The notes under the pieces are model-generated. The model was not told the DNA's origin. It saw only the letters and a list, made by a program, of their open reading frames with translations, and did not search any database. Shown here piece after piece: positions 34,960 to 43,048 of a DNA stretch of 64,000 nucleotides. A program made the position numbers and the translations under genes. Within the stretch, counting starts at the first letter, position 1. Every line of letters starts with the position of its first letter. Origin of the DNA: an uncultured Tateyamaria sp. (GTDB taxonomy: Bacteria; Pseudomonadota; Alphaproteobacteria; Rhodobacterales; Rhodobacteraceae); assembly GCA_947501275.1 (NCBI GenBank), contig CANMVD010000001.1, positions 1,550,001 through 1,614,000 on the forward strand. Reading direction: 5' to 3'.

Positions 34960-35424
34960 ATGGCACACGCAACGCATGACGCGACGATCGAATGGTCGTT
35001 GGATGGCGCGGATTTCGCGAAGGGCAAGTACACGCGCATGCATATCTGGAGCTTTGATGGTGGCGCGCGTATCCCGGCCTCTGCCGCACCACAGATCGTG
35101 CCCGTGCCTTATTCAGATCCTGGCTCTGTCGATCCTGAGGAAGCCTTTGTCGCGGCCATTGCGTCATGCCACATGCTTTGGTTTCTCAGCCTTGCGCAAC
35201 AGCAGGGCCTCATTGTCCTCACCTATCTCGACCGGGCTCAGGGACGCATGGAGCGGACAGATGCCGGGGTGTCCTGGGTCAGCACCGTGACCCTACGGCC
35301 CAAGATACAAGTGTCCGGAGACCAGCCCGGCCCTGACGTATTGGCACGACTGCATTCTGCAGCGCACGCACAATGCTACATCGCGAATTCACTCAAGACC
35401 TGCATAGAAATTCTGCCGGAATAA
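34960..35424 (+). CDS. OsmC-family peroxiredoxin
   Basis: A 154-residue OsmC/Ohr-fold protein. The peroxidatic cysteine is in AAIASCHMLWFL (Cys70) and the resolving cysteine in AHAQCYIANSL (Cys139). Arg and Glu of the active site are probably in GGARIPASAAP and DPEEAFVAA. Such proteins reduce organic hydroperoxides. It heads an operon with three exporters, 25 bases before a LysE gene, and sits under the paired operator. Confidence 0.9.
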   Translation: MAHATHDATIEWSLDGADFAKGKYTRMHIWSFDGGARIPASAAPQIVPVPYSDPGSVDPEEAFVAAIASCHMLWFLSLAQQQGLIVLTYLDRAQGRMERTDAGVSWVSTVTLRPKIQVSGDQPGPDVLARLHSAAHAQCYIANSLKTCIEILPE

Positions 35425-35449
35425 GCTATGCGCTGCGGGTCCTTTTCAC

Positions 35450-36058
35450 ATGTTGACTGAGGCAACCTGTAGTCTCCCATTGGCATGGTCAGCCCAGGCT
35501 CTCGGGGCGCTGTCGCCGGAACCAAGTGCAGCTTTAGTATTGGAGCTGGCAACACCGCAGGCGCGCGCGGTGGCATGTGGCTCAGTTGTCCTTGCAAGTG
35601 CAACGGTGTCAGGCGCCACCATAGTTCTCGCACAAAGCGAAGACGTACTGACCGCTTTTCGGCTCATCGGCGCCGGATACCTCTTTTTGTTGTCTTGGAA
35701 AACGCTTCAACCTACGTTCAGCACCCTTTCCGCCTCAGCAAGTATTCAATCACCACATACCTCGTTTGGCACAGTGTCGATCCAGAGCGCGGCTTTGCAA
35801 CTCAGCAATCCCAAGGCAGTCTTGTTCTGGTTGCCCGTTGCAAGCATCAGCGGTGTCGCTGACGCTCCTGCAAACACGGCGTTCCTTTTCGTTCTTGGTG
35901 CGACTCTGGTGTTGTTCCTGTGCCACGAAAGCTATGCAATCGCGGGGCCCAGCAAGCAGATGCGCCGCATGACGGCACGCGTTGAGTGCACTGGTGGCAT
36001 CGTTCTAGCTTTGGCATTTGCCGGGGCAGGGCTTCAGTTGCTGGTGTCTGGCAAATGA
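35450..36058 (+). CDS. Divergent LysE-family exporter
   Basis: A 202-residue membrane protein. LysE landmarks are present but altered: the usual PGP of the N-terminal motif reads SPEPSAALVLELATPQ, then GAGYLFLLSWKTL, LSNPKAVLFWLPV and a final helix. The first TM is short and not very hydrophobic. It sits in the OsmC operon and its stop overlaps the start of the next EamA gene by four bases. Substrate unknown. Confidence 0.78.
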   Translation: MLTEATCSLPLAWSAQALGALSPEPSAALVLELATPQARAVACGSVVLASATVSGATIVLAQSEDVLTAFRLIGAGYLFLLSWKTLQPTFSTLSASASIQSPHTSFGTVSIQSAALQLSNPKAVLFWLPVASISGVADAPANTAFLFVLGATLVLFLCHESYAIAGPSKQMRRMTARVECTGGIVLALAFAGAGLQLLVSGK

Positions 36059-36951
36059 TTTCCCCGGCCATCAAGTTGCGCATAGCGGTTGCGATCGCAC
36101 TCTCGGTCCTGTCCTGGGCCGTGACCTTTCCAATGATTACCTTTGCTGTGGTCTATATCGACCCAATCGCGTTGGCGGCCGTGCGATTTACATTGGCCGG
36201 GATAGTTTGCCTAATCTGGTTGCTTGCGATGCGGGCAAAAGCCCCGCTGCGACAGGATTTTGGCACGCTGCTGATCTTTGGGATCACTGGCACTTTTCTC
36301 TATAACATTCTGCTGAATGCCGGGCAGCGAACGATTTCGCCGGGTGCGGCGAGTTTCATCATTGGGACGGTGCCCGTTCTGACGATGCTGTTGTCGTGGA
36401 TGTTTCGCAAGGAACGCATTGGCAAGCGGGTGTGGTTTGGGGCGGCTGTGTCGCTGTGCGGCGTGGGCTTTATTGCAAGCGGGCAACCGGGTGGATTTTC
36501 GTTTGGCTCGGGGGTCAGTCTGGCCTTTGGGGCCGCAGTGTCATCCGCGGTCTTTTTCATGGTGCAGCAGCCTTTGGTTCGGCGATACGGGGCACTGACC
36601 TGCACGGCCTACGCGGTTATCATCGGAGGTGTTTTGTTGCTGCCGTGGCTGGGAACGGGCCTGCGCCAGATGCTGTCACAACCAACCAGCACCGTGCGTA
36701 TTCTGTTTCCGGTGATAGCGTTTATGGCGTTGTTTTCCGCGTTTTTTGCGCATGCATCCTGGGCTTATGTGGTGAACCAGCTTGGGCCATCGGTTGCCGC
36801 GCGCTTTCTCTACCTGACGCCTCCCACGGCCTTGATCCTCGAGGTGATCTGGACGCGCACGTGGCCGGGGAGCCTGACGGTTATCGGGGGCGCATTGGCC
36901 GTCATCGGTGTCGTACTGGCCACGTTGCCGCAGGGCGTATACTCGAAATGA
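36055..36951 (+). CDS. EamA-family (DMT) transporter
   Basis: A 298-residue ten-TM protein (first half VLSWAVTFPMITFAVVYIDPIALAAVRF; ILLNAGQRTISPGAASFIIGTVPVLTMLLSW; second half LGPSVAARFLYLTPPTALILEV). The ATG at 36055 overlaps the LysE stop (ATGA), so translation is coupled. It is followed 16 bases later by another EamA gene. Probably an exporter of small metabolites. Confidence 0.9.
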   Translation: MISPAIKLRIAVAIALSVLSWAVTFPMITFAVVYIDPIALAAVRFTLAGIVCLIWLLAMRAKAPLRQDFGTLLIFGITGTFLYNILLNAGQRTISPGAASFIIGTVPVLTMLLSWMFRKERIGKRVWFGAAVSLCGVGFIASGQPGGFSFGSGVSLAFGAAVSSAVFFMVQQPLVRRYGALTCTAYAVIIGGVLLLPWLGTGLRQMLSQPTSTVRILFPVIAFMALFSAFFAHASWAYVVNQLGPSVAARFLYLTPPTALILEVIWTRTWPGSLTVIGGALAVIGVVLATLPQGVYSK

Positions 36952-36967
36952 CAATCGGGCAGGTTTC

Positions 36968-37822
36968 ATGACACGGCTTGCCCCATTTTTGTTTGTCGTC
37001 CTCTGGGCGTCCGGCTTTGTCGGCGCACAGGCGGGCATGCCGTACGCAGAACCGGGCACATTCCTGTCGCTCCGGTTTGCTTTGGCCTTTGGGGTGCTTG
37101 CCGCCTTGTCCTGGCTGATGCGCGCGGCACCCTTGTCAAGGCAGCAAGTCCTGTCCTCGGTTCTGGTGGGGATGTTGGTGCACGGTATCTATTTGACCGG
37201 TGTTTTCTGGGCAGTGCGACATGGGATGCCACCCGCAGTCGCCGCAGTGGTCGTCGGGCTTCAGCCGTTGCTGACGGCCCTGCTGGCGGCTTGGTTTTTG
37301 AAAGAGCCGATGACCGTGCGGCACGGTTTCGGGTTTGTTTTGGGCTTTGGGGGCGTTGTGCTTGTACTGGCTCCCAAGCTGGATGTAACGGGCTCCGGGA
37401 TCAATACCGCAACGGTCACGGTGGTCCTGATATCCTGTTTAGCCATCGCATGCGGCACGGTGTTACAGCGTGCTGCGGGGGCGAAGACTGACCTGCGATC
37501 TGGCATGGCAGCCCAGTACCTTGGTGGATTACTTCCGCCCGCGATCCTGATGCTGTTTGAGACCCGCGTGGTGATCTGGAGCGGAGAACTCGTCTTTGCC
37601 TTCGTCTGGCTTGTCTTCGTCCTTTCGATCTTTGCTGTGATGCTCTTGATGTGGTTGATCAATCGCGGCTCTGTCATGCAGGTCGGTGCGCTGTTTTTCA
37701 TGGTACCGGGGGTGGCGGCGGCGATGAGTTGGCTGATATATGGCGATGCGCTCAACGCGGTCCAAGTTTTGGGAATGGCGATGACAGCTGTTGCAATCTG
37801 GCTGGTACAACGCACGGTCTGA
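36968..37822 (+). CDS. EamA-family (DMT) transporter
   Basis: A 284-residue ten-TM protein starting FLFVVLWASGFVGAQAGMPYAEPGTFLSLRF, the classic EamA first helix. Also YLTGVFWAVRHGMPPAVAAVVVGLQPLLTALLA, and MVPGVAAAMSWLIYGDAL in the second half. The ATG at 36968 follows GGGCAGG. Last gene of the OsmC-LysE-EamA-EamA unit. It converges on a YdcZ-type gene with a possible shared terminator between. Confidence 0.9.
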   Translation: MTRLAPFLFVVLWASGFVGAQAGMPYAEPGTFLSLRFALAFGVLAALSWLMRAAPLSRQQVLSSVLVGMLVHGIYLTGVFWAVRHGMPPAVAAVVVGLQPLLTALLAAWFLKEPMTVRHGFGFVLGFGGVVLVLAPKLDVTGSGINTATVTVVLISCLAIACGTVLQRAAGAKTDLRSGMAAQYLGGLLPPAILMLFETRVVIWSGELVFAFVWLVFVLSIFAVMLLMWLINRGSVMQVGALFFMVPGVAAAMSWLIYGDALNAVQVLGMAMTAVAIWLVQRTV

Positions 37823-37844
37823 CGCAAGCCGTATCAGGCGCTTG
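37823..37844. terminator. Inverted repeat between convergent transporter genes
   Basis: GCAAGC (37823-37828) and GCTTGC (37839-37844) flank a 10-base loop exactly between the two stop codons, followed by TTTGC. Weak two-way terminator candidate. Confidence 0.4.
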
Positions 37845-37850
37845 CTTTGC

Positions 37851-38315
37851 TCAGTGGTTTTGCGTTTTTGCCAAGACGGCCACTCCCAGGATCACAAGGC
37901 CCATCCCGAGGCCAGTCGCCAAAGTGAATGGTCGTTCTTTCAGGCCGAACGCCCCAAAATGATCGAAAATCGCGGCGCCGACCAGGTTGCCTGTCACCAC
38001 GAGAACCAGAAATACGGTTACACCCAGAACTGGGATGCTCTGCATTGAAATCACGACATGCATGGCTCCGATCATACCGCCCAGCCAAACCCATCGCGGC
38101 AGTTGTCCTAACGCCTCGAAAGTCAGCGTCCGAAAGCTTCCACTCGCGAGGGTGAGGAGACCCGACACCAATGCCGCGCTGAGAAAAGCGAGGAAAACAG
38201 ACAGCAGATAATCTCGGCCCAGCCCCTCGGCCAATCGGGCGTAAATTGGCCCTTGGGCTGCCACCAGTACGCCACCCAACACGGCAAGTAGGCTATAGAT
38301 CAATACCGTCGGCAT
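37851..38315 (-). CDS. YdcZ/DUF606-type DMT transporter
   Basis: A 154-residue five-TM half-size transporter. Typical stretches are LAVLGGVLVAAQGPIYARLAEGLG, PRWVWLGGMIGAMHVVISMQSIPVLGVTVFLVLVVTGNLVGAAIFDHFGAFGL. Such proteins usually work as dimers. It is the third gene of an XRE-GNAT-YdcZ unit, starting 6 bases after the GNAT stop. Confidence 0.88.
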   Translation of the reverse strand: MPTVLIYSLLAVLGGVLVAAQGPIYARLAEGLGRDYLLSVFLAFLSAALVSGLLTLASGSFRTLTFEALGQLPRWVWLGGMIGAMHVVISMQSIPVLGVTVFLVLVVTGNLVGAAIFDHFGAFGLKERPFTLATGLGMGLVILGVAVLAKTQNH

Positions 38316-38321
38316 CGCGGC

Positions 38322-38855
38322 TCACAGATATCTGTACATGTAGGTGGTCGCGTGCCGTCGACTGCCGTCCGGATCATAGGCAAAGTCGGGAATGACTCCC
38401 GCCTCTTTGAATCCAACGCTGCGGTAAAGCGCTTCGGACACGTCGCCCGTGCGCGTATCCAGTGTGATCAACGTCTTGTCCGCCTTTTTGGCGGCGTCCA
38501 GTGCAGCGTGCATCAACGCTGTTCCTACACCGCGCCGTCTGCCGCGGGGATGTACGATCATCTTTGAAATCTCGGCGCGGTGCCGTTGATTGGGAGGCAT
38601 AGCCAAAACCACCTGAACAGTGCCAATCAAGTCTTCCCCGACAAAGGCACCAAAAAGCTTTTTGTGACCTGTTTCTACTCCGGATTTTACATCTTTTTCC
38701 CAGAATGCTTTGGCCTCGGCGATGTTCAGCGGTGCCATAAAGCTGATCGCGGCGCCGCCCGCGACACTATCAATCAAGATGGCGCACAGCTCGGCAAGAT
38801 GGGAATCCAGATCTTCTGTTCCAAGGCTGGAAATTGTGATGCCGGTCGGGGTCAT
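38322..38855 (-). CDS. GNAT-family N-acetyltransferase
   Basis: A 177-residue acetyltransferase. The acetyl-CoA loop is HRAEISKMIVHPRGRRRGVGTALMHAALDAA (R/Q-x-x-G-x-G/A), followed by LYRSVGFKEAGVIPDFAYDPDG. The last part resembles acetyltransferases with the end HATTYMYRYL. The ATG at 38855 overlaps the stop of the XRE regulator by four bases. It may inactivate a compound exported by the adjacent transporter; the link is inferred from the operon. Confidence 0.88.
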   Translation of the reverse strand: MTPTGITISSLGTEDLDSHLAELCAILIDSVAGGAAISFMAPLNIAEAKAFWEKDVKSGVETGHKKLFGAFVGEDLIGTVQVVLAMPPNQRHRAEISKMIVHPRGRRRGVGTALMHAALDAAKKADKTLITLDTRTGDVSEALYRSVGFKEAGVIPDFAYDPDGSRRHATTYMYRYL

Positions 38856-39412
38856 TTTAGTGCGATCACATAGGTGCATGCGGTGTTGCCCGTTCGAAAA
38901 ACGGTTTCCCCGAACAATACATAACGCAAGCAATCGCCTGCCTGCATCGCATGAACCTTGCCCTCTATTGAAATCTCGATTTGGCCTGACAAGACATAAA
39001 CGTGGTGTTCTTGTCCGGGGATGGCCGGAGCGGTGTACGTGATTTCCTGATGTGGCTCGAATGTGCCCTCAATCAATTCGACGGCAAGTGGCCCGCTGGG
39101 CGGTGATACACTCCGGCGCTGAAAGCCATTCCTTGGATCATGCCAGACCGTTTGATCCGCCCTTGAGATCACGGGTTGAAACACCTGTTCCATCGGCGCC
39201 AAGAGGCGTGAGATCGGCAAGGCGTAGACCGTGGCCAGCCGTCCAAGCGTTTCTGCGGTCGGGCTTACTTCCGCGTTTTCGATGCGCGAGAGGGTTGCCC
39301 GGCTGATCCCACTTTTTTGGGCAAGCAGGGCCAATGTCATCTGATGTTGTGCACGCAGGTCGCATAAATGAGCAGCCAGATGCGTCGAGTTTTGTGTGTC
39401 AGTGATTCCCAT
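38852..39412 (-). CDS. XRE-family regulator with cupin domain
   Basis: A 186-residue regulator. HTH residues about 12-66 (LRAQHQMTLALLAQKSGISRATLSRIENAEVSPTAETLGRLA) and a C-terminal cupin near 110-180 (GQEHHVYVLSGQIEISIEGKVHAMQAGDCLRY). The cupin senses a small ligand. The ATG at 39412 is chosen by homology; a palindrome directly in front suggests autoregulation of the XRE-GNAT-YdcZ operon. Confidence 0.88.
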   Translation of the reverse strand: MGITDTQNSTHLAAHLCDLRAQHQMTLALLAQKSGISRATLSRIENAEVSPTAETLGRLATVYALPISRLLAPMEQVFQPVISRADQTVWHDPRNGFQRRSVSPPSGPLAVELIEGTFEPHQEITYTAPAIPGQEHHVYVLSGQIEISIEGKVHAMQAGDCLRYVLFGETVFRTGNTACTYVIALK

Positions 39413-39413
39413 A

Positions 39414-39431
39414 TACGGAATATTTCCCGTA
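39414..39431. promoter_or_regulatory. Palindrome at the start of the XRE operon
   Basis: TACGGAATATTTCCCGTA, an imperfect palindrome with TACGG/CCGTA arms, ends 2 bases before the XRE start codon (minus strand). This is a likely self-binding site that would block transcription or initiation. Confidence 0.55.
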
Positions 39432-39856
39432 AATGAGTTCCGCGTCAAGGGCCTACGCTCTTGGGCAGGCAACCTGAGCAAAAGGCTTCGTCAGCCCGGT
39501 GATTGGGTTTGATATCCCGAAAGACTTTCTACGAGTGGCGCTTCAGGGCGCGCGCTATTTCCCTAACGGGAATCTGGGGGACCAGATCTCGATCTTATGG
39601 CGTTCTGGCTGCGAATGTCGTTGGGTAGGGGGGCTGTGTTCGCAGCATTCGGACGTCGTAATCAACGTCGAATGCAGACCGCCTTCATCAGGAGGGTCAG
39701 CACCTGCTATCAAGATGCTGAAGTGTCTCCGGTGGCGGCAACGAGCAGGCTCGCTCCGGTCTTTCGTCATGATGCAGCGAACGTATGTCTCCGAGACTTG
39801 TCATTCCTGACATCCTGTGGATTGCTACAAGCCCACGAGTTTTTGGAGACACCAGA
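39432..39856. other. Non-coding stretch before a LysE gene
   Basis: About 425 bases with no credible gene. The last 60 bases carry GGAGACACC before the exporter ATG. Open frames here lack homology. Confidence 0.35.
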
Positions 39857-40483
39857 ATGATCGACCCCGCAGTATTGCTAACCTATTCGTTGATCGTTCT
39901 TGGCTTTGTTTTCATTCCCGGGCCCGCAACTCTTTTAACGGTTGCACGAGCCACAACTTCTGGAACGAAAGTCGGAATTGCGACTGGAGCAGGCATTACC
40001 GCGGGCGACTTTCTGCATACTATCATGGCTGTGGTTGGTATCTCGGCCATCATTGCGGCATCTGCCACACTGTTCACCATCGTGAAATACCTTGGTGCCG
40101 CGTATTTGGTGTATCTTGGTTTGAAGGCGATCTTTGAGAAGACCTCGGTGGATCTTGGCCAGGGTCGCGTCTCGATCACGGCATCTCTCGCCTTCAGGCA
40201 GGCGATCCTTGCCGAAGTTCTAAATCCCAAGACCGCTTTGTTCTTTCTTGCGTTTCTGCCGCAGTTTGTCGTCCCAGAGAAGGGATTTGTGGTCCTACAG
40301 CTTACGACTCTTGGAATCGTATTCGCCCTGATCGGTTTCTTCAGCACAATCGTCTATTCCGTTGCTGCAGGTGGTCTGGGCATCTTTCTGCGCCGTAATC
40401 CGGCTGTCCTGAAATGGCAGGGCAAGGTTGTTGGTAGCATTTATTGCGCTCTGGGAATTCGGCTCGCGCTGCAGGAGAGATAA
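39857..40483 (+). CDS. LysE/RhtB-family exporter
   Basis: A 208-residue six-TM exporter. The diagnostic LGFVFIPGPATLLTVARATTSG is at about residues 14-35; YLGAAYLVYLGLKAIFEK and LNPKTALFFLAFLPQFV are typical RhtB motifs. Probable amino acid or derivative efflux. The ATG at 39857 follows GGAGA; the longer frame from 39785 is rejected. It stands alone. Confidence 0.9.
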   Translation: MIDPAVLLTYSLIVLGFVFIPGPATLLTVARATTSGTKVGIATGAGITAGDFLHTIMAVVGISAIIAASATLFTIVKYLGAAYLVYLGLKAIFEKTSVDLGQGRVSITASLAFRQAILAEVLNPKTALFFLAFLPQFVVPEKGFVVLQLTTLGIVFALIGFFSTIVYSVAAGGLGIFLRRNPAVLKWQGKVVGSIYCALGIRLALQER

Positions 40484-40785
40484 CTGGTCCTCGCGCTATG
40501 GCGGCAGATACATCTCAAGTATCGCTCGAGTAGCTTACTGCTTCGCTCTGTAGCGATCTGTCGAAACCAGCGCCAAATCCGATGACATCTAGGTTGCGAT
40601 ACCGTTGACTCGGATCTGTTGGGTGTCCTATCGCTCTATGTCATGATGAATTCGTTTTTCGCATCTCAGGGCTATTATCCTCGGCTTCTATAGCTGCGGA
40701 CAATTCATCATTGGTTTTCCGCTGCCCCTGACAGCGGTCAACGTACATTCGACCTTGTGCCGGGCGGCAAATTAAAGGTCAAAAA
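40484..40785. other. Non-coding stretch
   Basis: About 300 bases between the LysE and TyrA-like genes. Nothing recognised apart from AAAGGTC before the TyrA start. Confidence 0.35.
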
Positions 40786-41559
40786 ATGATCAACAACGGT
40801 AGAAGTCAAAACAAGTCTCTGGGCATTGTAGGGTTTGGTGCATTTGGACAACTTGCAGCCCTTCATCTTGGTCAGCATTTCGAAATTTCGGTCTTCGATC
40901 CGTCCGACGACGTTGCCAAGGTTGCAAAGCAACTCGGAGTGCGCCGGTCAACATTGCACTCGGTGTCACAGGCTGATGTAATCCTCATTGCAGCACCAGT
41001 GTCCTCATTTGAGCAGATTGTCGGTGAGATCTCAGTCGCTTGTAAACCTGGCGCGCTGATTATCGATGTCGGTTCTGTCAAAGTGGTCCCTTCTGAAATC
41101 ATGCGACGGCTGCTGCCCAACTACGTGGACATCATAGCAACGCATCCCTTGTTCGGCCCTCAGAGCGCAGCGTCAGGTCTTCAAGGCTTAAAGATTGCTG
41201 TCTGCCCCATACGGGGAAGGCAACATGCGAGGCTGGCTGCGTTCTTGCGCAAGGTTCTTGGTCTGACCGTGATCATGACGACACCAGAGGACCACGACCA
41301 AGAAGCCGCCGTTGTTCAGGGGCTCACGCATCTCATCGCCAAGGTACTCCTGAGGATGGGACCGCTGCCAACGCGCATGACAACAAAGAGCTTTGATTTG
41401 TTATGTGAGGCGATTTCCATGGTTCAACATGATGCACCGGAAGTATTCGAAGCGATTGAGAAGGCCAATCCTTACGCTGAGACTGTGCGGCAACAGTTTT
41501 TTGATTTGGCCGCTGGTTTGAGTGTTGAGTTGAACTCAGTCTTGCGGACAAAGCCATAA
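40786..41559 (+). CDS. tyrA-like: Prephenate dehydrogenase-like protein
   Basis: A 257-residue TyrA-family NAD-dependent dehydrogenase. The Rossmann motif is GIVGFGAFGQLAAL (Gly16, Gly18, Gly21), then VILIAAPVSSFEQIV, ALIIDVGSVKV, IIATHPLFGPQSAAS, and the helical domain with EDHDQEAAVVQGLTHLIAKVL. It should oxidise prephenate or a related compound in tyrosine synthesis. It stands alone, as a monofunctional enzyme without chorismate mutase or ACT domain, and may be a specialised paralogue. Confidence 0.85.
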   Translation: MINNGRSQNKSLGIVGFGAFGQLAALHLGQHFEISVFDPSDDVAKVAKQLGVRRSTLHSVSQADVILIAAPVSSFEQIVGEISVACKPGALIIDVGSVKVVPSEIMRRLLPNYVDIIATHPLFGPQSAASGLQGLKIAVCPIRGRQHARLAAFLRKVLGLTVIMTTPEDHDQEAAVVQGLTHLIAKVLLRMGPLPTRMTTKSFDLLCEAISMVQHDAPEVFEAIEKANPYAETVRQQFFDLAAGLSVELNSVLRTKP

Positions 41560-41617
41560 AAGGAGACCGATTTCTGACGCAGAAACATCTATGGGTGACT
41601 TCTCCCTAGGTCTAAGA

Positions 41618-41641
41618 CTCGAGCTATGCTCGGGTTTTTTT
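41618..41641 (+). terminator. Intrinsic terminator after the TyrA-like gene
   Basis: CTCGAGC (41618-41624) and GCTCGGG (41628-41634) form a 7-bp stem with loop TAT, followed by seven Ts (41635-41641). Confidence 0.9.
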
Positions 41642-42019
41642 AGCTTGCAGCGAATGGCGGCAAAACGGTCTGCGTTTGCGACATCTGATCAGAGTACAGA
41701 AAGTTCTGGATGGCTTGACCTTGCCGAGGCAGTTGTACCGTGGTTGCGATTTGCTGCGGTCTATCTGGTAGCTGCAACTAGCCCAGCCTTCCAGAATTCC
41801 GCGTTGCAACGAATGTCCGGTTGGAGCGCTGGCTCCTCTGATCAGCGCGGTGGGTACCGAGACCCTCATTCAAATATCGATGAAGCGGCGCACGCGTGGC
41901 TCCAACAGACGTCTATGTGGATAGAGTGCAAGGACCGGAACCTGACCATTGTCGAGGCGAAGGCGGACTGGGCCCTGAGCGCGGACCCAAGTGCCGTCAT
42001 CTTCTTGCAGATGCCAGCC

Positions 42020-42415
42020 CTGCTTCTCGCTGCGGTTGGCGAACTGAAGCAGGTCTACCTCGATGTGCCGTCCGGTCCGTTCTTCGGCTTTAACCGTGAC
42101 GGCGCCTAGATCGGCCAGGGCCAGATCCGGAATTGGTGGCGGCAAGGGATGATGGGCAGCGCGTCCGCGCACTACCAGTACGTCAAAGTCTATTCAGAGA
42201 CCGACCAGACAGGCGATCTGAAGGCGATCAACGTGCCGGTTCTCATGATGCATGGGTCAGATGACCAGATTGTGCCGAATGCAAACTCAGCTGAGAAGGC
42301 TGTGAAGCTCCTGAAGAACGGCACGCTCAAGGTTTATGATGGCCTGTCCTACGGCTTCTTCGCGACGCATTCTGATATGGTCACCACCGACCTTCTGGCA
42401 TTCGTCAATGCGTAA
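42020..42415 (+). pseudogene. Non-heme chloroperoxidase (alpha/beta hydrolase), broken
   Basis: One frame reads YLDVPSGPFFGFNRDGA, a TAG stop (42107-42109), then IRNWWRQGMMGSASAHYQYV, TGDLKAINVPVLMMHGSDDQ and DLLAFVNA. This is the C-terminal 130 residues of a cofactor-free haloperoxidase, with a stop near the middle. The nucleophile-elbow half is gone; sequence from 41640 to 42020 does not align. The catalytic His region, usually PHGM, reads SYGF, so the active site is also lost. Confidence 0.8.
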
Positions 42416-42424
42416 TCCAAGACG

Positions 42425-42452
42425 GTGACAGGGGTAGACTTGACCCTGTCAC
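42425..42452. terminator. Bidirectional terminator
   Basis: GTGACAGGG (42425-42433) and CCCTGTCAC (42444-42452) form a perfect 9-bp stem with a 10-base loop, between the chloroperoxidase remnant and the convergent Rrf2 gene. Confidence 0.7.
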
Positions 42453-42475
42453 TCTCTTCGTCGTGTTGATGAAAA

Positions 42476-42931
42476 TCATTCTGTTTCGACTGGTGTCCGT
42501 GCCCGGTAAGCTGCAATTTCGTCGCGGGACTGCTTGATCAGGTCGCCGACGCTCTGGGCCGCAAGAGTATCCAGGAATTTCTGTCGAGCCGCATCGAGCG
42601 CCCCTAGGGTCGCGGTATTCGCGGATCGCTCCAACAGGCATGTCGGTGTGTCGCCGGATGCGCCGATTGCAAAGAGTTTCGGCTCGCCCAGTGCTGCATA
42701 GACATCCGCCAAGGACAATTCGGCAAGCTGTTTTTCAAGATACCAACCGCCACCGTGCCCCTTTGTGGAACTAACTATCCCGGCCTGGCGAAGCAGTCCC
42801 ATCGTGCGTCGCACAAGGGAAGGATTGGTGTTCAACATCTTCCCAATCATCTCGGAAGTGATTGGCTTGTCGGTCTCTCCAAGATGCATCAGGACGTGCA
42901 AAATGCGGGATAAGCGGCTGTCAGTTCTCAT
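42476..42931 (-). CDS. Rrf2-family regulator
   Basis: A 151-residue winged-helix regulator (RLSRILHVLMHLGETDKPITSEMIGKMLNTNPSLVRRTMGLLRQAGIVSSTKGHGGGWYL). Only one cysteine (PTCLLERS) lies where iron-sulfur Rrf2 proteins have three, so it probably senses something other than a cluster, like YwnA/CymR types. It is divergent from the MFS exporter with 117 bases between, and likely regulates it. The ATG at 42931 is chosen by homology. Confidence 0.87.
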   Translation of the reverse strand: MRTDSRLSRILHVLMHLGETDKPITSEMIGKMLNTNPSLVRRTMGLLRQAGIVSSTKGHGGGWYLEKQLAELSLADVYAALGEPKLFAIGASGDTPTCLLERSANTATLGALDAARQKFLDTLAAQSVGDLIKQSRDEIAAYRARTPVETE

Positions 42932-43048
42932 CGTCTCCTCCAGTAACACCAGCATACAGGAAAAGCCTTCATGTGACAAATAAAGGCACATGATATTGAC
43001 TCGCCGTATCATGTTACTTAAAAAGTTACGTTAACTGATCACTCGGCG

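Noticed and set aside
42973-43045. CATGTG/CACATG and repeated GTTAC elements between the Rrf2 and MFS genes
   Set aside because: They may be operator sites, but the pattern is too loose to assign a boundary or regulator.
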